Under the pieces are notes generated by a model. That model worked only from the letters and a program-made list of their open reading frames with translations. It was not told the DNA's origin and searched no databases. DNA of 64,000 bases, taken from Coprococcus sp. OM04-5BH. GTDB taxonomy: Bacteria > Bacillota > Clostridia > Lachnospirales > Lachnospiraceae. Made by a program: the position numbers and the translations under genes. Location of the stretch: assembly GCF_003482105.1 (NCBI RefSeq), contig NZ_QULM01000002.1, positions 186,001-250,000 of the forward strand, in the 5' to 3' direction. The first letter of the stretch is position 1, and each line of letters begins with the position of its first letter. Below, piece after piece: positions 18,601 to 27,524 of the stretch.

Positions 18601-19830
18601 AGAATAGAGTTCACCAAGGATATGATGAAGGATTATACCGTCCTTGCACCACAGATGTCTCCTATCCACTTCGATATGCTGGCACCTGCTTTTGAGTGTA
18701 TGGGAATCCATGTGAAGATCCTTCCTGACGCAACCAAGGAGACCATTGATACAGGACTTAAATATGTAAATAACGACGCATGTTATCCTTCTCTTATCGT
18801 AGTTGGCCAGATGATGCAGGCAATAACTTCCGGCAAATATGACGTGAATAAGCTTGCGGTTATCATGAGCCAGACAGGCGGTGGATGTCGTGCCACAAAC
18901 TATGTAGGCTTCATAAGACGAGCACTGTCAAAGGCAGGTTACGGACAGATACCTGTTATCGCCCTCTCCGCCCAGGGCTTTGAGAAGAACTCAGGCTTCC
19001 AGATCTCCTACAAGGTACTTAAGAGAGCCATGCAGGCTATCATATATGGTGATCTCTTTATGAGATGCCTCTATAAGACAAGACCATATGAGAAGGAAAA
19101 GGGTTCTGCAAATGCTTTACATGAGAAATGGAAGAAGATCTGCATAGATACATTAAGAGAAACAGGAAGCACTGCAAGATTTAAGAAGAACTGTCAGGGA
19201 ATAGTTAAGGACTTCGACAATCTCCCACTTCTTGATATCAAGAAGCCAAGGGTAGGTATCGTAGGTGAGATCCTTGTTAAGTTCCTTCCATCAGCCAACA
19301 ATCACCTTGTAGACCTCTTAGAGGCTGAGGGTGCCGAGGCTGTAATGCCTGACCTGCTTGACTTCTTCATGTACTGCTTCTACAACAACAACTACAAGTT
19401 CGAGTTCTTAGGTAAGACAAAGAAGAGTGCCATCGTGGGCAATGCAGGAATAGCTCTCCTTGAGCGTTTCAGAAAGCCTGCCAAGGACGCCCTGGCTGCC
19501 AGCAAACGATTTGAGCCACCTACACATATAAGTAAGCTTGCCGAATATGCAAGACCTATCGTATCCATAGGAAACCAGACCGGTGAGGGATGGTTCCTTA
19601 CAGGCGAAATGATAGAGCTTATAAACAGCGGTGCTTCAAATATTGTATGTGCACAGCCATTTGCATGTCTGCCTAATCACATTGTAGGAAAGGGTGTTAT
19701 AAAGAAATTAAGAGAGGCATATCCTGACGCCAACATTGTTGCCGTAGACTACGATCCGGGAGCTTCTGAAGTAAACCAGATCAACAGGATCAAGCTTATG
19801 TTGGCAGCAGCTAATAAGAAGATAAAGTAG
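15613..19830 (+). CDS. 2-hydroxyacyl-CoA dehydratase activase-type fusion protein (BadF/BcrA ATPase x2, DUF2229, HgdB-like)
   Basis: The 1405-residue protein holds two ASKHA ATPase copies, each opening with a phosphate loop ([15 protein letters not shown] at 3-17 and [15 protein letters not shown] at about 318-332). Each carries a cysteine motif near a helix start ([11 protein letters not shown] and [12 protein letters not shown]), as in the [4Fe-4S] activases of hydroxyglutaryl-CoA dehydratase. A DUF2229 part follows ([15 protein letters not shown]), then a region resembling the dehydratase component ([33 protein letters not shown]). Activases drive ATP-dependent electron transfer to a dehydratase. 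This fused form is common in Clostridia, but its substrate is unknown. It is monocistronic, with its own promoter and a strong terminator. Confidence 0.88.
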   Translation: MYKLGIDIGSTTVKIAVLDEQHNIVFSDYKRHFANIKETLKDLVDEAAESLGNIEVTPSITGSGGLALATLINIPFTQEVVCVSEALQDYAPKTDVAIELGGEDAKIIYFTNGIEQRMNGVCAGGTGSFIDQMATLLQTDASGLNEYAKDYDTIYPIAARCGVFAKTDIQPLINEGATKPNLAASIFQAVVNQTISGLACGKPIRGNVAFLGGPLHFLDQLKAAFIRTLELKDDEIIDPGHSHLFAAVGAGLNSKEDIYVSLNGLSEKLSGELKLSSGVDRLAPLFNSDEEYEEFKKEHNRHSVKRGNLAEYKGPCFIGIDAGSTTTKVALVSNTGDLLYDFYSSNNGSPLNTTIRSIKEIYSLLPEGAYIAGSCSTGYGEALIKQALSLDHGEVETIAHYTAAAFFDPEVDCILDIGGQDMKCIKIKNKVVDSVMLNEACSSGCGSFIETFAKSLNYEIADFAKIAISAKNPIDLGSRCTVFMNSKVKQAQKEGASVADISAGLAYSVIKNALLKVIKLTDPKDLGEHIVVQGGTFYNDAVLKSFEIVSGRSAVRPDISGIMGAFGAALIAMNKYKEGSKTSMLSIDEISSLTYETSMTRCKGCTNSCLLTINKFNNGRRFITGNRCEKGVGHKKNADNIPNLFEYKLKKMFDYTPLTEEEATRGRIGVPRVLNMYENYPFWFTFLTKLGFSVVLSPKSSRDIYSLGIESIPSESECYPAKISHGHVMWLIKNGLKQIFYPCVPYEMNETTGANNHYNCPIVTSYAENIKNNMEELKDDSILFIRPFVALDNEAALVARLYREMKKHYDVTEHEIKEAVKAAYAEAEKVKADIREKGEETLRYINNNDILGIVLAGRPYHIDPEINHGLPELINSYKIAVLTEDSIAHLGTVERPLIVSDQWMYHSRLYKAASYVKTCDNLELIQLNSFGCGLDAVTTDCVNDILTKSGKIYTVLKIDEVSNLGAARIRIRSLISAVNSRKEQHYKTCPSSSAINRIEFTKDMMKDYTVLAPQMSPIHFDMLAPAFECMGIHVKILPDATKETIDTGLKYVNNDACYPSLIVVGQMMQAITSGKYDVNKLAVIMSQTGGGCRATNYVGFIRRALSKAGYGQIPVIALSAQGFEKNSGFQISYKVLKRAMQAIIYGDLFMRCLYKTRPYEKEKGSANALHEKWKKICIDTLRETGSTARFKKNCQGIVKDFDNLPLLDIKKPRVGIVGEILVKFLPSANNHLVDLLEAEGAEAVMPDLLDFFMYCFYNNNYKFEFLGKTKKSAIVGNAGIALLERFRKPAKDALAASKRFEPPTHISKLAEYARPIVSIGNQTGEGWFLTGEMIELINSGASNIVCAQPFACLPNHIVGKGVIKKLREAYPDANIVAVDYDPGASEVNQINRIKLMLAAANKKIK

Positions 19831-19846
19831 CAAAAAAAATAATAAT

Positions 19847-19890
19847 AAAAGCATGTAAATGTGAATGAAAATTCACATTTACATGCTTTT
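19847..19890. terminator. Strong bidirectional terminator between the activase gene and hisF
   Basis: The arms 19847-19866 and 19871-19890 are perfectly complementary over 20 bp and enclose a GAAA tetraloop. Runs of A before and T after make it usable from both the plus-strand activase gene and the minus-strand hisF. Confidence 0.93.
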
Positions 19891-19894
19891 TTAT

Positions 19895-20656
19895 TTATAA
19901 CCTTACCGGTACATTTTTTGACTTAAGATATTCTTTCACTTCGGATATTTCCAGTTCCTTGTAATGGAACAATGAAGCTGCAAGGGCGGCTTCTGCTTTA
20001 CCCTCTGTAAGTGCCTCATAGAAATGCTCCTTTGTTCCTGCACCGCCGGACGCGATAACCGGGACATTTACATTTTCTGATATGGTTCTTGTAAGCTCAA
20101 TATCATAGCCTGCCTTTGTGCCGTCACAATCCATGCTGGTAAGGAGTATCTCTCCGGCACCAAGCCCGGCAGCCTTCATAGCCCACTCAACAGCGTCTAT
20201 ACCGCAGTCTATCCTTCCGCCATGCTTATATATATTCCAGCCGCTTCCGTCTTCACGTCTCTTGGCGTCTATGGCAAGAACCACACACTGGCTTCCGAAC
20301 TTGTCGGCAGCCTCTGAAATAAGATATGGATTATCTATAGCCGCGGAGTTCACAGATATCTTATCTGCTCCCTCCCTTAATATCGCCTTGAAATCATCAA
20401 CTGTTCTTATGCCGCCGCCAACGGTAAATGGAATAAATATGTTCTCTGCAACACGCCTTACCATATCCACCACAATATTCCTCTGGTCTGAGGATGCTGT
20501 GATATCAAGAAATACAAGCTCATCAGCCCCTGCCTTATCATAAGCCATACCGACCTGGACCGGATCTCCTGCATCCACAAGATTCACAAAATTTATACCT
20601 TTTACTACTCTTCCGTTTTTTACATCAAGACATGGAATGATCCTTTTAGTATGCAT
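19895..20656 (-). CDS. hisF: Imidazole glycerol phosphate synthase cyclase subunit HisF
   Basis: The 253-residue protein is a TIM barrel with the catalytic [12 protein letters not shown] (Asp11) at its start, the second acid in VVLAIDAKR (about 131), and the phosphate-binding GGGIRTVDD and [11 protein letters not shown] loops. With HisH it turns PRFAR plus glutamine-derived ammonia into IGP and AICAR, joining histidine and purine synthesis. The start overlaps the hisH stop by one base, with GAGGACAA upstream. No other his genes are seen in this window. Confidence 0.98.
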   Translation of the reverse strand: MHTKRIIPCLDVKNGRVVKGINFVNLVDAGDPVQVGMAYDKAGADELVFLDITASSDQRNIVVDMVRRVAENIFIPFTVGGGIRTVDDFKAILREGADKISVNSAAIDNPYLISEAADKFGSQCVVLAIDAKRREDGSGWNIYKHGGRIDCGIDAVEWAMKAAGLGAGEILLTSMDCDGTKAGYDIELTRTISENVNVPVIASGGAGTKEHFYEALTEGKAEAALAASLFHYKELEISEVKEYLKSKNVPVRL

Positions 20657-21273
20657 TATCTGTTGTCCTCCATTTCTATGAAATTCTTCAGTATCTTTAA
20701 TCCAACCTCTGAACTCTTCTCAGGATGGAACTGGCATGCAAACACATTTCCGTGCTCTACTGCTGCATGGATATGTACCGAATACTCAGTGGAAGCAGCC
20801 ACATCCTCTTCATTTGCAGCCTTAAGATAATAGGAATGAACAAAATATACATATGGATTATCCGGAAGTCCTTTAAATATCCTCTTTTCTCTGTTTATAT
20901 CCAGAGTGTTCCATCCGATCTGCGGGATCTTGAGACCCTCCTTATCAGGTATACGGAGTATCTCGCCATCAAGTATTCCAAGCCCCGTAGCCCCCGGGCT
21001 CTCTTCACTGGATTTAAACAAAAGCTGAAGTCCCAGGCATATGCCTAAGAATGGCTTATCAGCGTCCACCACATCATATATAACCTTATCAAGACCATAT
21101 TCCCTGATCTTGTCCATGGCATCCTTGAAACAGCCAACCCCCGGAAGGATAACCTTATCACTGGCAAGGATAACATCTCTGTCTCTGGTGATCACAGCCT
21201 CTTCCCCAAGGTACTTTATTGCCTTTTCAACGCTTTTAATATTACCGGCATCATAATCGATTATTGATATCAT
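20656..21273 (-). CDS. hisH: Imidazole glycerol phosphate synthase glutaminase subunit HisH
   Basis: The ATG at 21273 is preferred to an in-frame TTG at 21291 because the TTG merges with the AAAGGA site. The 205-residue class-I glutamine amidotransferase begins [19 protein letters not shown], has the nucleophile in [10 protein letters not shown] (about Cys79), and the His-Glu pair in [12 protein letters not shown]. It feeds ammonia to HisF through the barrel. The unit has its own promoter at 21337-21365. Confidence 0.97.
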   Translation of the reverse strand: MISIIDYDAGNIKSVEKAIKYLGEEAVITRDRDVILASDKVILPGVGCFKDAMDKIREYGLDKVIYDVVDADKPFLGICLGLQLLFKSSEESPGATGLGILDGEILRIPDKEGLKIPQIGWNTLDINREKRIFKGLPDNPYVYFVHSYYLKAANEEDVAASTEYSVHIHAAVEHGNVFACQFHPEKSSEVGLKILKNFIEMEDNR

Positions 21274-21336
21274 AGTCTCAAATCCTTTCAAATTAAGCCT
21301 TTTCGGCTATGGATTTTTTAATACATTCCGCATTGC

Positions 21337-21365
21337 ATTATAGCATACTTGGGATACGCTGTCTA
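21337..21365 (-). promoter_or_regulatory. Predicted sigma-A promoter of hisH-hisF
   Basis: On the minus strand TAGACA (21360-21365) is followed after 17 bases by TATAAT (21337-21342). A short AGCC-GAAAA-GGCT hairpin can form in the 60-base leader. No T-box or his leader peptide was recognised. Confidence 0.6.
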
Positions 21366-21726
21366 TTTCCTTAATTTCAGCAAACCTTGATCTTATTATG
21401 TTCTATTCTCCATATGTTGGGATTTCAAACCAACATATATCACCACACTCTTTATTGATTTAATATTCTTTTTTCCAATAATCTTGATTTATATATAATA
21501 AGTTCCACCAAATAATCATAATAATCAGCCCATCTTTTGTTTTCACCCTCTCACAAGAAAAACTATCATATCTTTAGAGAAAATCAATCAAAATCGCACC
21601 AATTTCGCTTCAAAACACATCATAGGTAAACTTAATCAGCTACGCACTTACAAAGTCAATTTGCCCTCAAAATCACTTATTTTCACAAAGAATAATAGCA
21701 TATACCCGGGGTGCTGTAAAACTATA
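21366..21726. other. AT-rich intergenic region without a recognised gene
   Basis: About 360 bases between the hisH promoter and the end of the zinc-ribbon island. I see no ORF with a ribosome binding site. One inverted repeat is present: ATATGTTGG and CCAACATAT (21412-21420 and 21430-21438, nine-base loop), which has no T run and could be a protein-binding site. No terminator for the island is evident. Confidence 0.5.
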
Positions 21727-22485
21727 CTACAAACCAGCTTGATCAACCCCATATACTGCCTGTTCATAGCTAAATCCTTCATGCTGCAACTGGTGGAGCA
21801 GTCTATCTTTTCCCATATCTGGAGAAGAATTTAAATAAGACTTTGCTTTTTTATACGCTTGATCGTTCCAATCTGCATTACAATTATCTACTCCATATTG
21901 AGCTTCATCTTCTGTGAACCCTTCATATTCAAGTTGATGTTGTAATCCACTATATGAGAATGCAGAGCTATTCAAATATGACTTAGCCTTTTTCAATGCC
22001 TGTTCTTTCCAATTAGCACCACAATTATCCGCACCATACGTTGCTTCAGATGTAGAAAATCCTTCATATTCTAATTGATGTATCAATCCGGTATAGGAAA
22101 ATGCAGAACTATTAAGATATGATTCCGCTTTTGCTTTTGCTCCAGCATTACCTGTCTTTGGCACATAGTCATAATTTGAATCATATGAGTATGCTAAGGA
22201 ATGATACACACAATATTTGCTATTTTCTGTTCTCTTTTCTGTACAACCATCAAATGCACATCTGGTAGAAAAGTGATATATGCAGAATATTAGAATACTC
22301 GCTACAGCCACACCGATAATAGCTTTTACATTGATTTTATTTGCCGGTGCAGCAGTATTTGAAACAAATTCTTTCTGCTGTTCTGCTTCATAATATGCTT
22401 TTATATTATAGCCACATCCAGGGCAAGACTTAGCTGTACTTGATACATTTTCTCTACCACATTCAGGACACTTTACTAATGCCAT
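21727..22485 (-). CDS. Zinc-ribbon membrane protein with three Ltp repeats
   Basis: The 252-residue protein has an N-terminal zinc ribbon (CPEC at 6-9, CPGC at 21-24), a membrane segment (about 53-72), and a second Cys/His cluster just beyond it (CAFDGC, CVYH). Three repeats of the Ltp type follow (about 117-156, 164-203, 212-250), each with AKSYLNSS, HQLEYEGF and a YGVDN-like end. Ltp domains are known from the phage TP-J34 lipoprotein that blocks DNA injection by superinfecting phage. Here the domain is tethered by a membrane helix instead of a lipid. It is last in a three-gene operon and overlaps the previous gene by 23 bases. A defence role is inference only. Confidence 0.85.
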   Translation of the reverse strand: MALVKCPECGRENVSSTAKSCPGCGYNIKAYYEAEQQKEFVSNTAAPANKINVKAIIGVAVASILIFCIYHFSTRCAFDGCTEKRTENSKYCVYHSLAYSYDSNYDYVPKTGNAGAKAKAESYLNSSAFSYTGLIHQLEYEGFSTSEATYGADNCGANWKEQALKKAKSYLNSSAFSYSGLQHQLEYEGFTEDEAQYGVDNCNADWNDQAYKKAKSYLNSSPDMGKDRLLHQLQHEGFSYEQAVYGVDQAGL

Positions 22486-22951
22486 TCGCTTTCTCCACTT
22501 TGATAAACTTGCAACCTATAACTCCACAGGCAATGCCACCTAAACATAATACAATAGCTTGTATGCGATATTCCCATATTTTCTTATTATCGTCTTTTGC
22601 CATATCCTCATATTCAGATGCAATATATCTATATGTACCACTAAACCATGATCCAGAATTTCTTGCATTCGCACTATTTTCTGCATATCCTTCCATACAC
22701 TCTTCATAGTGCTGTTTATAGAAAGAATATGTATCATTGTTAATTCTAGTAAAGGCAACAATCAGCATGATACACGCTACCACGCAAAGGGTAATTCCAA
22801 TATATTTTTTATTCTTATATACCGGCACTGTCGCTGTTGTATTTGTGTTATCTTCTACTGCTTCAGTTTCAGATTGAACAACTTCATATCCACAACTTGG
22901 ACATACATTTACATTATCAGCCACCTCAGTTCCACATTCAGGACATTTCAT
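22463..22951 (-). CDS. Zinc-ribbon protein with two membrane segments
   Basis: The 162-residue protein starts with a zinc ribbon (MKCPECGTEVADNVNVCPSC), an acidic linker, and two hydrophobic segments (about 50-67 and 128-150). Between them is a polar loop rich in Tyr, Glu and Asn (YKQHYEECMEGYAENSANAR). I do not recognise a wider family. It lies 23 bases after the first gene of the operon and overlaps the Ltp gene by 23 bases. Zinc-ribbon plus membrane-helix proteins of this sort are often taxon-specific and poorly understood. Confidence 0.75.
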   Translation of the reverse strand: MKCPECGTEVADNVNVCPSCGYEVVQSETEAVEDNTNTTATVPVYKNKKYIGITLCVVACIMLIVAFTRINNDTYSFYKQHYEECMEGYAENSANARNSGSWFSGTYRYIASEYEDMAKDDNKKIWEYRIQAIVLCLGGIACGVIGCKFIKVEKANGISKVS

Positions 22952-22974
22952 AAAATCCCCCCATCTATCATTAT

Positions 22975-23880
22975 CTATTCGATAATCTTGATCGTTGAAT
23001 AAGCATCATTTTTAAGGACTGTTTTTAAGCGTGGCAAATCAACATCTCCAACTTTATCATTGCCATCTACATACAGATTTATCAACTCACAAATTAACAG
23101 TTTATACATATCGTCTTCATCGTCAGAATCATAATCATCTTCATCTAATGAATTACATGTTCCCAAAATCTTATATACCTTATCGTCTGTATTATAATAT
23201 CCTAACACATATCCTGTAGTATTGCCACCAAATCCATTTTGCGCACCATAATGTATAATACAAGCTGGGTGTTTGTCAGATACTTCTTCTTCCGTATTAT
23301 CTGATTGTTCTGTATTTTCTGAATCTTTTTCTCCACCCATTGAAGCATAAAATGTTATATCATATGGTTGAAAAGAATCTGGATTTTTAAGATAACTCTT
23401 CAAATCGTTTATAGTTGAATATGCATAGGATTCGTATTTCAACTGTTCCCGAATTGTATCCACATCCTTATATCCACCAATAGAATCTAACATCTTATCA
23501 GCTTCTTCATATTTACCTTTTTCCAAAAGTGTCATAGCCTCATTATATGTATTCTTAGGCTTAACCACTTTAACATTATAAATAATCAAACCTACAACAA
23601 TTACAACAACTGCTGCAACAACAGGAATTATAATCTTTTTCAGATTTTTCTTTGGTTTTTCTGCTATTGTTGTTTGTACTGGTGTCTCCACAGTAGTTTC
23701 TTCCTCAAATGGACATCCACAATGTACACATTCTGTAGCATCAATCGAATTTTCCTTTCCACAGTCGCTACATACTTTAGTAGCCGGCTTCTCTTCAATC
23801 AATATCTTTCCACAATGTACACATTTTTTTGCTTTGTCTGAAATCTCTTGTCCACATTCTGGACACTTAATCATAGCCAT
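22975..23880 (-). CDS. Double zinc-ribbon, single-pass membrane protein with TPR-like segment
   Basis: The 301-residue protein has two zinc ribbons (CPEC/CVHC at 6-23 and CSDC/CVHC at 37-54), a Thr/Glu-rich linker, a membrane segment (about 84-101) and a short TPR-like helix pair (NTYNEAMTLLEKGKYEEADK onward). The C-terminal outer domain contains LKSYLKNPDSFQPYDI and an acidic DEDDYDSDDEDD run. It is the first gene of the operon, and its promoter at 23938-23966 contains a perfect palindrome. The domain order resembles zinc-ribbon/extracellular sensor proteins of gut Firmicutes. Function is unknown. Confidence 0.78.
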   Translation of the reverse strand: MAMIKCPECGQEISDKAKKCVHCGKILIEEKPATKVCSDCGKENSIDATECVHCGCPFEEETTVETPVQTTIAEKPKKNLKKIIIPVVAAVVVIVVGLIIYNVKVVKPKNTYNEAMTLLEKGKYEEADKMLDSIGGYKDVDTIREQLKYESYAYSTINDLKSYLKNPDSFQPYDITFYASMGGEKDSENTEQSDNTEEEVSDKHPACIIHYGAQNGFGGNTTGYVLGYYNTDDKVYKILGTCNSLDEDDYDSDDEDDMYKLLICELINLYVDGNDKVGDVDLPRLKTVLKNDAYSTIKIIE

Positions 23881-23937
23881 ATTTTGTACCTCTCTTCTTT
23901 GGGTTTTTATTTTATAGTTCTAAAACTACACGATATT

Positions 23938-23966
23938 ATTATATTCGTTATAACGAAGATATTCAA
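23938..23966 (-). promoter_or_regulatory. Promoter of the zinc-ribbon operon with an embedded operator palindrome
   Basis: On the minus strand TTGAAT (23961-23966) and TATAAT (23938-23943) are 17 bases apart. The spacer contains the perfect 14-bp palindrome TTCGTTATAACGAA (23944-23957), directly abutting the -10 box. A dimeric repressor bound there would block polymerase. The divergently encoded Cro/C1-type protein is the obvious candidate. Confidence 0.65.
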
Positions 23967-24022
23967 GTAAAAGTATACACAGTACACTTATTTCATAAAC
24001 TATTAGAAATGGAGGTACTGTG

Positions 24023-24241
24023 ATGATCGATTATTCCCCATTCTGGAATACTCTTGAAAAGTCAAGCGAGAACTGGTATACACTTACAAACAAATATCAT
24101 ATGTCACACAGCACTCTCCACAGATTAAAACATAATATGGATGTATCAACCAAGACTCTAAACGATTTGTGTAGAATTCTTAAATGTGACATCTGCGATA
24201 TAGTTAGATACATTCCATCCGATACAGATCAGGTCTTGTAA
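24023..24241 (+). CDS. Small Cro/C1-type helix-turn-helix regulator
   Basis: The ATG at 24023 lies seven bases after GGAGG; a GTG just before it is too close. The 72-residue protein is almost all HTH: WYTLTNKYHMSHSTLHRLKH is followed by MDVSTKTLNDLCRILKCDIC and a DIVRYIP end, a layout of the HTH_26/YozG type. It is encoded divergently from the zinc-ribbon operon, 140 bases away, with a palindrome in that operon's promoter. Repression of the operon, and perhaps of itself, is likely but inferred. No integrase or other phage gene lies nearby. Confidence 0.88.
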   Translation: MIDYSPFWNTLEKSSENWYTLTNKYHMSHSTLHRLKHNMDVSTKTLNDLCRILKCDICDIVRYIPSDTDQVL

Positions 24242-24251
24242 TGTCAAATAA

Positions 24252-24306
24252 AAAAGACATTAAATTGATTAAAGTCTTTTTCGACTTGTCTAATTCAATG
24301 TCTTTT
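24252..24306. terminator. Hairpin terminator after the HTH gene
   Basis: AAAAGACATT (from 24252) pairs with AATGTCTTTT (to 24306), continuing imperfectly through AATT and AAGTC/GACTT. An A run and T run flank it, so it may serve both the regulator gene and the convergent histidine kinase gene. Confidence 0.65.
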
Positions 24307-24331
24307 ATAAAAATATCTTCTTTATTCTTAA

Positions 24332-25921
24332 TTAAATTATATCCAGATCAAAGTAGAACACTACACCATCATCTGTATTATATACGCCATATGCCTTTCC
24401 ATGGGCATCCATTGTGGCTGCAACTATGGATAGTCCTATTCCGGAGCCTCCATATTCCCTTGTCCTTGCTTTATCTACCTTGTAGAATTTTATGAAGACC
24501 TTATCTATATCTTCATCCGGTATCTGAGGTCCCTGGTCATATACGAATATCCTCAGATTACCCCTTATGAGCTTGCCATCAACTACTCTTCCGTATTCCT
24601 TATCATTTTCATCATAGTATCTGGTCTCTGAGTATATCCTTACATTTCCTTCTTCATTGCAATAATGTATGGCATTTGTAAGATAATTGGTAAATACCTG
24701 CTCGATCATGAACTCATCAGCATATACATTTATGTCCGCCGGAACCTCATCCACGACCACCGCCTTTTTCTGTTCGACCAATATGGATGACGAAGCTATT
24801 ACATTCTTAATAAGGTCATTTATAAGGAAATCCTCCCTTGTGACCCGGTTCTGTCCGAATTCTATCTCGTTAAGTTCCAGTAATTGCTTCACAAGCTTGT
24901 TCATCTTCTCAGCTTCATCCATTATTACTTCACAATAGAAATTCCTGCTTTCTTCATCATCATTTATATTATCCTTCAGTCCCTCGGCATAGCCAAGAAC
25001 CAGTGCTATAGGGGTCTTGAGCTCATGGGATACATGAGACAGGAATTCCTTTCTCATGTCATCTATGGCAATCTTTTCTTCAATATCAGTCTGGAGCTTA
25101 CTGTTAGCCTCCTGCAGCTCATTTAAGGTGGTGCTCAGCCGGTCAGCCAGCTCATTCATACATATAGCCAGCTCGCCTATCTCATCATTAGATGGATTTT
25201 CTATCCTGGCGTCAAAATCCATGTCGGTCATCTTCTTGGCAACGGCTGTAAGACGCTTTATAGGTATGGCAAATACATTACTGAAGAAATACATAAGTAT
25301 ACATCCTATTGCCGCTACCACAATAAGCACGTAACAGAAAAACATTGTTATGGTCTTTATGGTATTATTTACCCTTGCCGCCGGAACCCTTACTATTATA
25401 GGGCTGCCATCTGACAGATAACCCATAAGATCAAAATACTTATATCCGCTGTCAGTATCAGTACTGAGCTGTATGCTATAGTGTGAATATATGGTCTTGT
25501 CCTCAACCTTTATATTGTCAGGCATGTCATCTTCATTGTACAGAAGAACCCCTGCCAGCTCAGTAAGCTTATCATAGACCTTATTTTCCTTATTTACTGT
25601 TGTGTATATGAGCATGTGGGATACATCCAGGATATACACATACGCCCCTGCGTCATTTACAGTGTTATCATTAAATGTTCTGAAATCAATATTATCAGAT
25701 TTGGAGAATTTCCTGTCATATGATTCATATGTGCTGATCATCTGGTTTTTCGTCTGGGAATAAAAGTATCTCTTAATAAAAACCACTGATAACAATGCAG
25801 ACATAAGGATTATGACAGTAAGGATAGCTGTAAGGCAAAGGGATATCTTGATCCTGATAGAATACTTAATCCTGGTTGATCTCTTCGCTCTTCTTGGCTT
25901 CTTCGTTTTTGCTGCCTTCAT
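24332..25921 (-). CDS. Two-component sensor histidine kinase
   Basis: The ATG at 25921 follows GAGGTGAG and gives 529 residues. A very basic start is followed by a membrane segment (about 27-50), an extracellular sensor region (to about 190), a second membrane segment (about 192-215), a HAMP domain (PIKRLTAVAKKM), a HisKA domain with FLSHVSHELKTPIALVLGYA (phospho-His near 299), and an HATPase domain with N box (FTNYLTNAIHYC) and GGSGIGLS. The G1 box reads DQGPQIP, a slight departure from DxGxG. The coding region overlaps the response regulator by 56 bases. The signal and regulon are not evident. Confidence 0.93.
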   Translation of the reverse strand: MKAAKTKKPRRAKRSTRIKYSIRIKISLCLTAILTVIILMSALLSVVFIKRYFYSQTKNQMISTYESYDRKFSKSDNIDFRTFNDNTVNDAGAYVYILDVSHMLIYTTVNKENKVYDKLTELAGVLLYNEDDMPDNIKVEDKTIYSHYSIQLSTDTDSGYKYFDLMGYLSDGSPIIVRVPAARVNNTIKTITMFFCYVLIVVAAIGCILMYFFSNVFAIPIKRLTAVAKKMTDMDFDARIENPSNDEIGELAICMNELADRLSTTLNELQEANSKLQTDIEEKIAIDDMRKEFLSHVSHELKTPIALVLGYAEGLKDNINDDEESRNFYCEVIMDEAEKMNKLVKQLLELNEIEFGQNRVTREDFLINDLIKNVIASSSILVEQKKAVVVDEVPADINVYADEFMIEQVFTNYLTNAIHYCNEEGNVRIYSETRYYDENDKEYGRVVDGKLIRGNLRIFVYDQGPQIPDEDIDKVFIKFYKVDKARTREYGGSGIGLSIVAATMDAHGKAYGVYNTDDGVVFYFDLDII

Positions 25922-26600
25922 CCTCACTCACCTCGAACTTATATCCCATTCCCCATATGGTCTTTATATAATCTCCGCACTCTCCAAGCTTGCTACGTAA
26001 CTTCTTGACATGGGTATCTATGGTTCTGGCATCACCATAATAATCATAGTTCCATACATTGTTAAGTATCTTCTCTCGGGAAAGTGCCACTCCCTTGTTT
26101 ACTATAAAGTAATTAAGAAGCTCAAATTCCTTGAAGCTCAGATCTATATTATTGCCCTTTATCTGGACTATATGTGCAGACAGATCCATCTTTATATCTC
26201 CAACCTCAAGAATACTCTCCTGACTTACATCACCGCTTCTGCGGAGCACAGCCTCAACTCTTGCCACAAGGATCTTGGGGCTGAATGGCTTGGTAATGTA
26301 CTCGTCAACACCCAGTCCGAAGCCTGCCAGCTCATCTCTTTCATCAGACTTTGCCGTAAGCATTATTATAGGGACATCCGAGTACTTTCTTATCTCCTTA
26401 CAGGTTTCAAATCCGTCCATCTTAGGCATCATGACATCAAGAAGTATCAATGCAATATCCTTGTTCGCCATGAATATATCTATAGCCTGTTCGCCGTCTC
26501 CCGCCTCAAGAATCTCATATCCTGCCTTAACAAGGAAATCCTTAACAAGCTTTCTCATTCTGCTTTCATCATCAACCACTAATATCTTTAACTTGTCCAT
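25866..26600 (-). CDS. OmpR-family response regulator
   Basis: The ATG at 26600 is preceded by GGAGGATGTT, giving 244 residues. The receiver domain has the acidic pair in LVVDDES (10-12), the phospho-acceptor Asp55 in ILLDVMMPKMDGFE, and the Lys in YITKPFSP. The winged-helix DNA-binding part includes LSFKEFELLNYF and ARTIDTHVKKLRSKLG. The C-terminus is an extra charged tail (SEDEGSKNEEAKKSEEIN), and it is this tail that overlaps the kinase gene. It is the response partner of that kinase. Confidence 0.95.
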   Translation of the reverse strand: MDKLKILVVDDESRMRKLVKDFLVKAGYEILEAGDGEQAIDIFMANKDIALILLDVMMPKMDGFETCKEIRKYSDVPIIMLTAKSDERDELAGFGLGVDEYITKPFSPKILVARVEAVLRRSGDVSQESILEVGDIKMDLSAHIVQIKGNNIDLSFKEFELLNYFIVNKGVALSREKILNNVWNYDYYGDARTIDTHVKKLRSKLGECGDYIKTIWGMGYKFEVSEDEGSKNEEAKKSEEINQD

Positions 26601-26700
26601 AACATCCTCCATACAAATTATTCCAACTGATATTAAAGATACCAGCAAATTATGTAATAACTGTGAATTTTCTCAAGTCAATGTTTATTTTGTATCCAAA

Positions 26701-26741
26701 AAGAACCGGTACACATGACCTAAACCACTGTATCGGTTCTT
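26701..26741 (-). terminator. Terminator of the lipoprotein gene
   Basis: On the minus strand AAGAACCGATACA pairs with TGTACCGGTTCTT with one mismatch, followed by TTTGG. It is 13 bases after the lipoprotein stop codon and isolates it from the response regulator gene. Confidence 0.75.
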
Positions 26742-26754
26742 AATTATTTCATTC

Positions 26755-27414
26755 CTATTCCTGAGAAGATGTATCTGTAGTTTCCTCTGATGTTATCTCC
26801 TCCGATGTTGTTTCTTCTGATGTCGCCTCATCTGATGATGCCTCTGTGGAAGCATCAGATGAATTCACACTGTTGGTTGCAACATCGGCGAACTCACCGT
26901 TTAACTTTATACCATATTTATCCGCAAGCTCTTTAACCAGTATCTGATATGTTGAATACTTGTTCCTTGCATCATTAAACAGTCCTACTGCTTCTGTCTG
27001 CATATCTGTATCACTGTTTCTGAGTGCCTGCTCCATCTTGCACAGTCCGTCATACTGAAGCTTCATAGCCTCGCTGTAAGCGTCATATATCTTCTTTACT
27101 TCATCAGTCTCAACTGTGATAGCCTCAAGGTCTGAGAGAAATTCATTATAATCCGGTATGACCGTATTATTCATCTCCTTAAGCAATGCTGCCGTATCCA
27201 CTGTTTCTCCGGTGAAATATTTGTTATAGGCTGCCATCGCCTCTGTTTCCTTGGCTACTACAGGCGGAAGCTCCGTATTCATAAATTCTACGAAATCACT
27301 TACCACAGGTGACGCCTCTGCCTCCGTGGTTGTATTCGAACCATTGTTACCACATGCACATAACATGACTCCCATTACTGCTACTATGATTCCCCTTAAT
27401 AATTTCTTCTTCAT
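26755..27414 (-). CDS. Predicted lipoprotein, unknown function
   Basis: The ATG at 27414 follows GGAGG at 10 bases and gives 219 residues. The start MKKKLLRGIIVAVMGVMLCA has a lipoprotein signal peptide with the lipobox LCAC, and Cys21 as the likely lipidated residue. The mature part is helical and acidic, with a four-helix-like pattern (ELPPVVAKETEAMAAYNKYF, VKKIYDAYSEAMKLQYDGLC), and ends in a low-complexity tail of Ser/Thr/Glu repeats (SEETTSEEITSEETT). It probably sits on the outer face of the membrane. No family was recognised. Confidence 0.75.
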   Translation of the reverse strand: MKKKLLRGIIVAVMGVMLCACGNNGSNTTTEAEASPVVSDFVEFMNTELPPVVAKETEAMAAYNKYFTGETVDTAALLKEMNNTVIPDYNEFLSDLEAITVETDEVKKIYDAYSEAMKLQYDGLCKMEQALRNSDTDMQTEAVGLFNDARNKYSTYQILVKELADKYGIKLNGEFADVATNSVNSSDASTEASSDEATSEETTSEEITSEETTDTSSQE

Positions 27415-27524
27415 CTGCACCTGTCCTCCAGTCATTATCTTAAGTATGATATTATTCCGCTGTATCATTTAAATACAGCAGATATATTATACCACTTTTA
27501 TCAATGAAGTAATATCTCTTAATG

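Noticed and set aside
21727-24241. Prophage remnant
   Set aside because: Only the Ltp domain and a Cro/C1-like regulator hint at phage; no integrase, structural gene, attachment repeat or tRNA boundary is visible.
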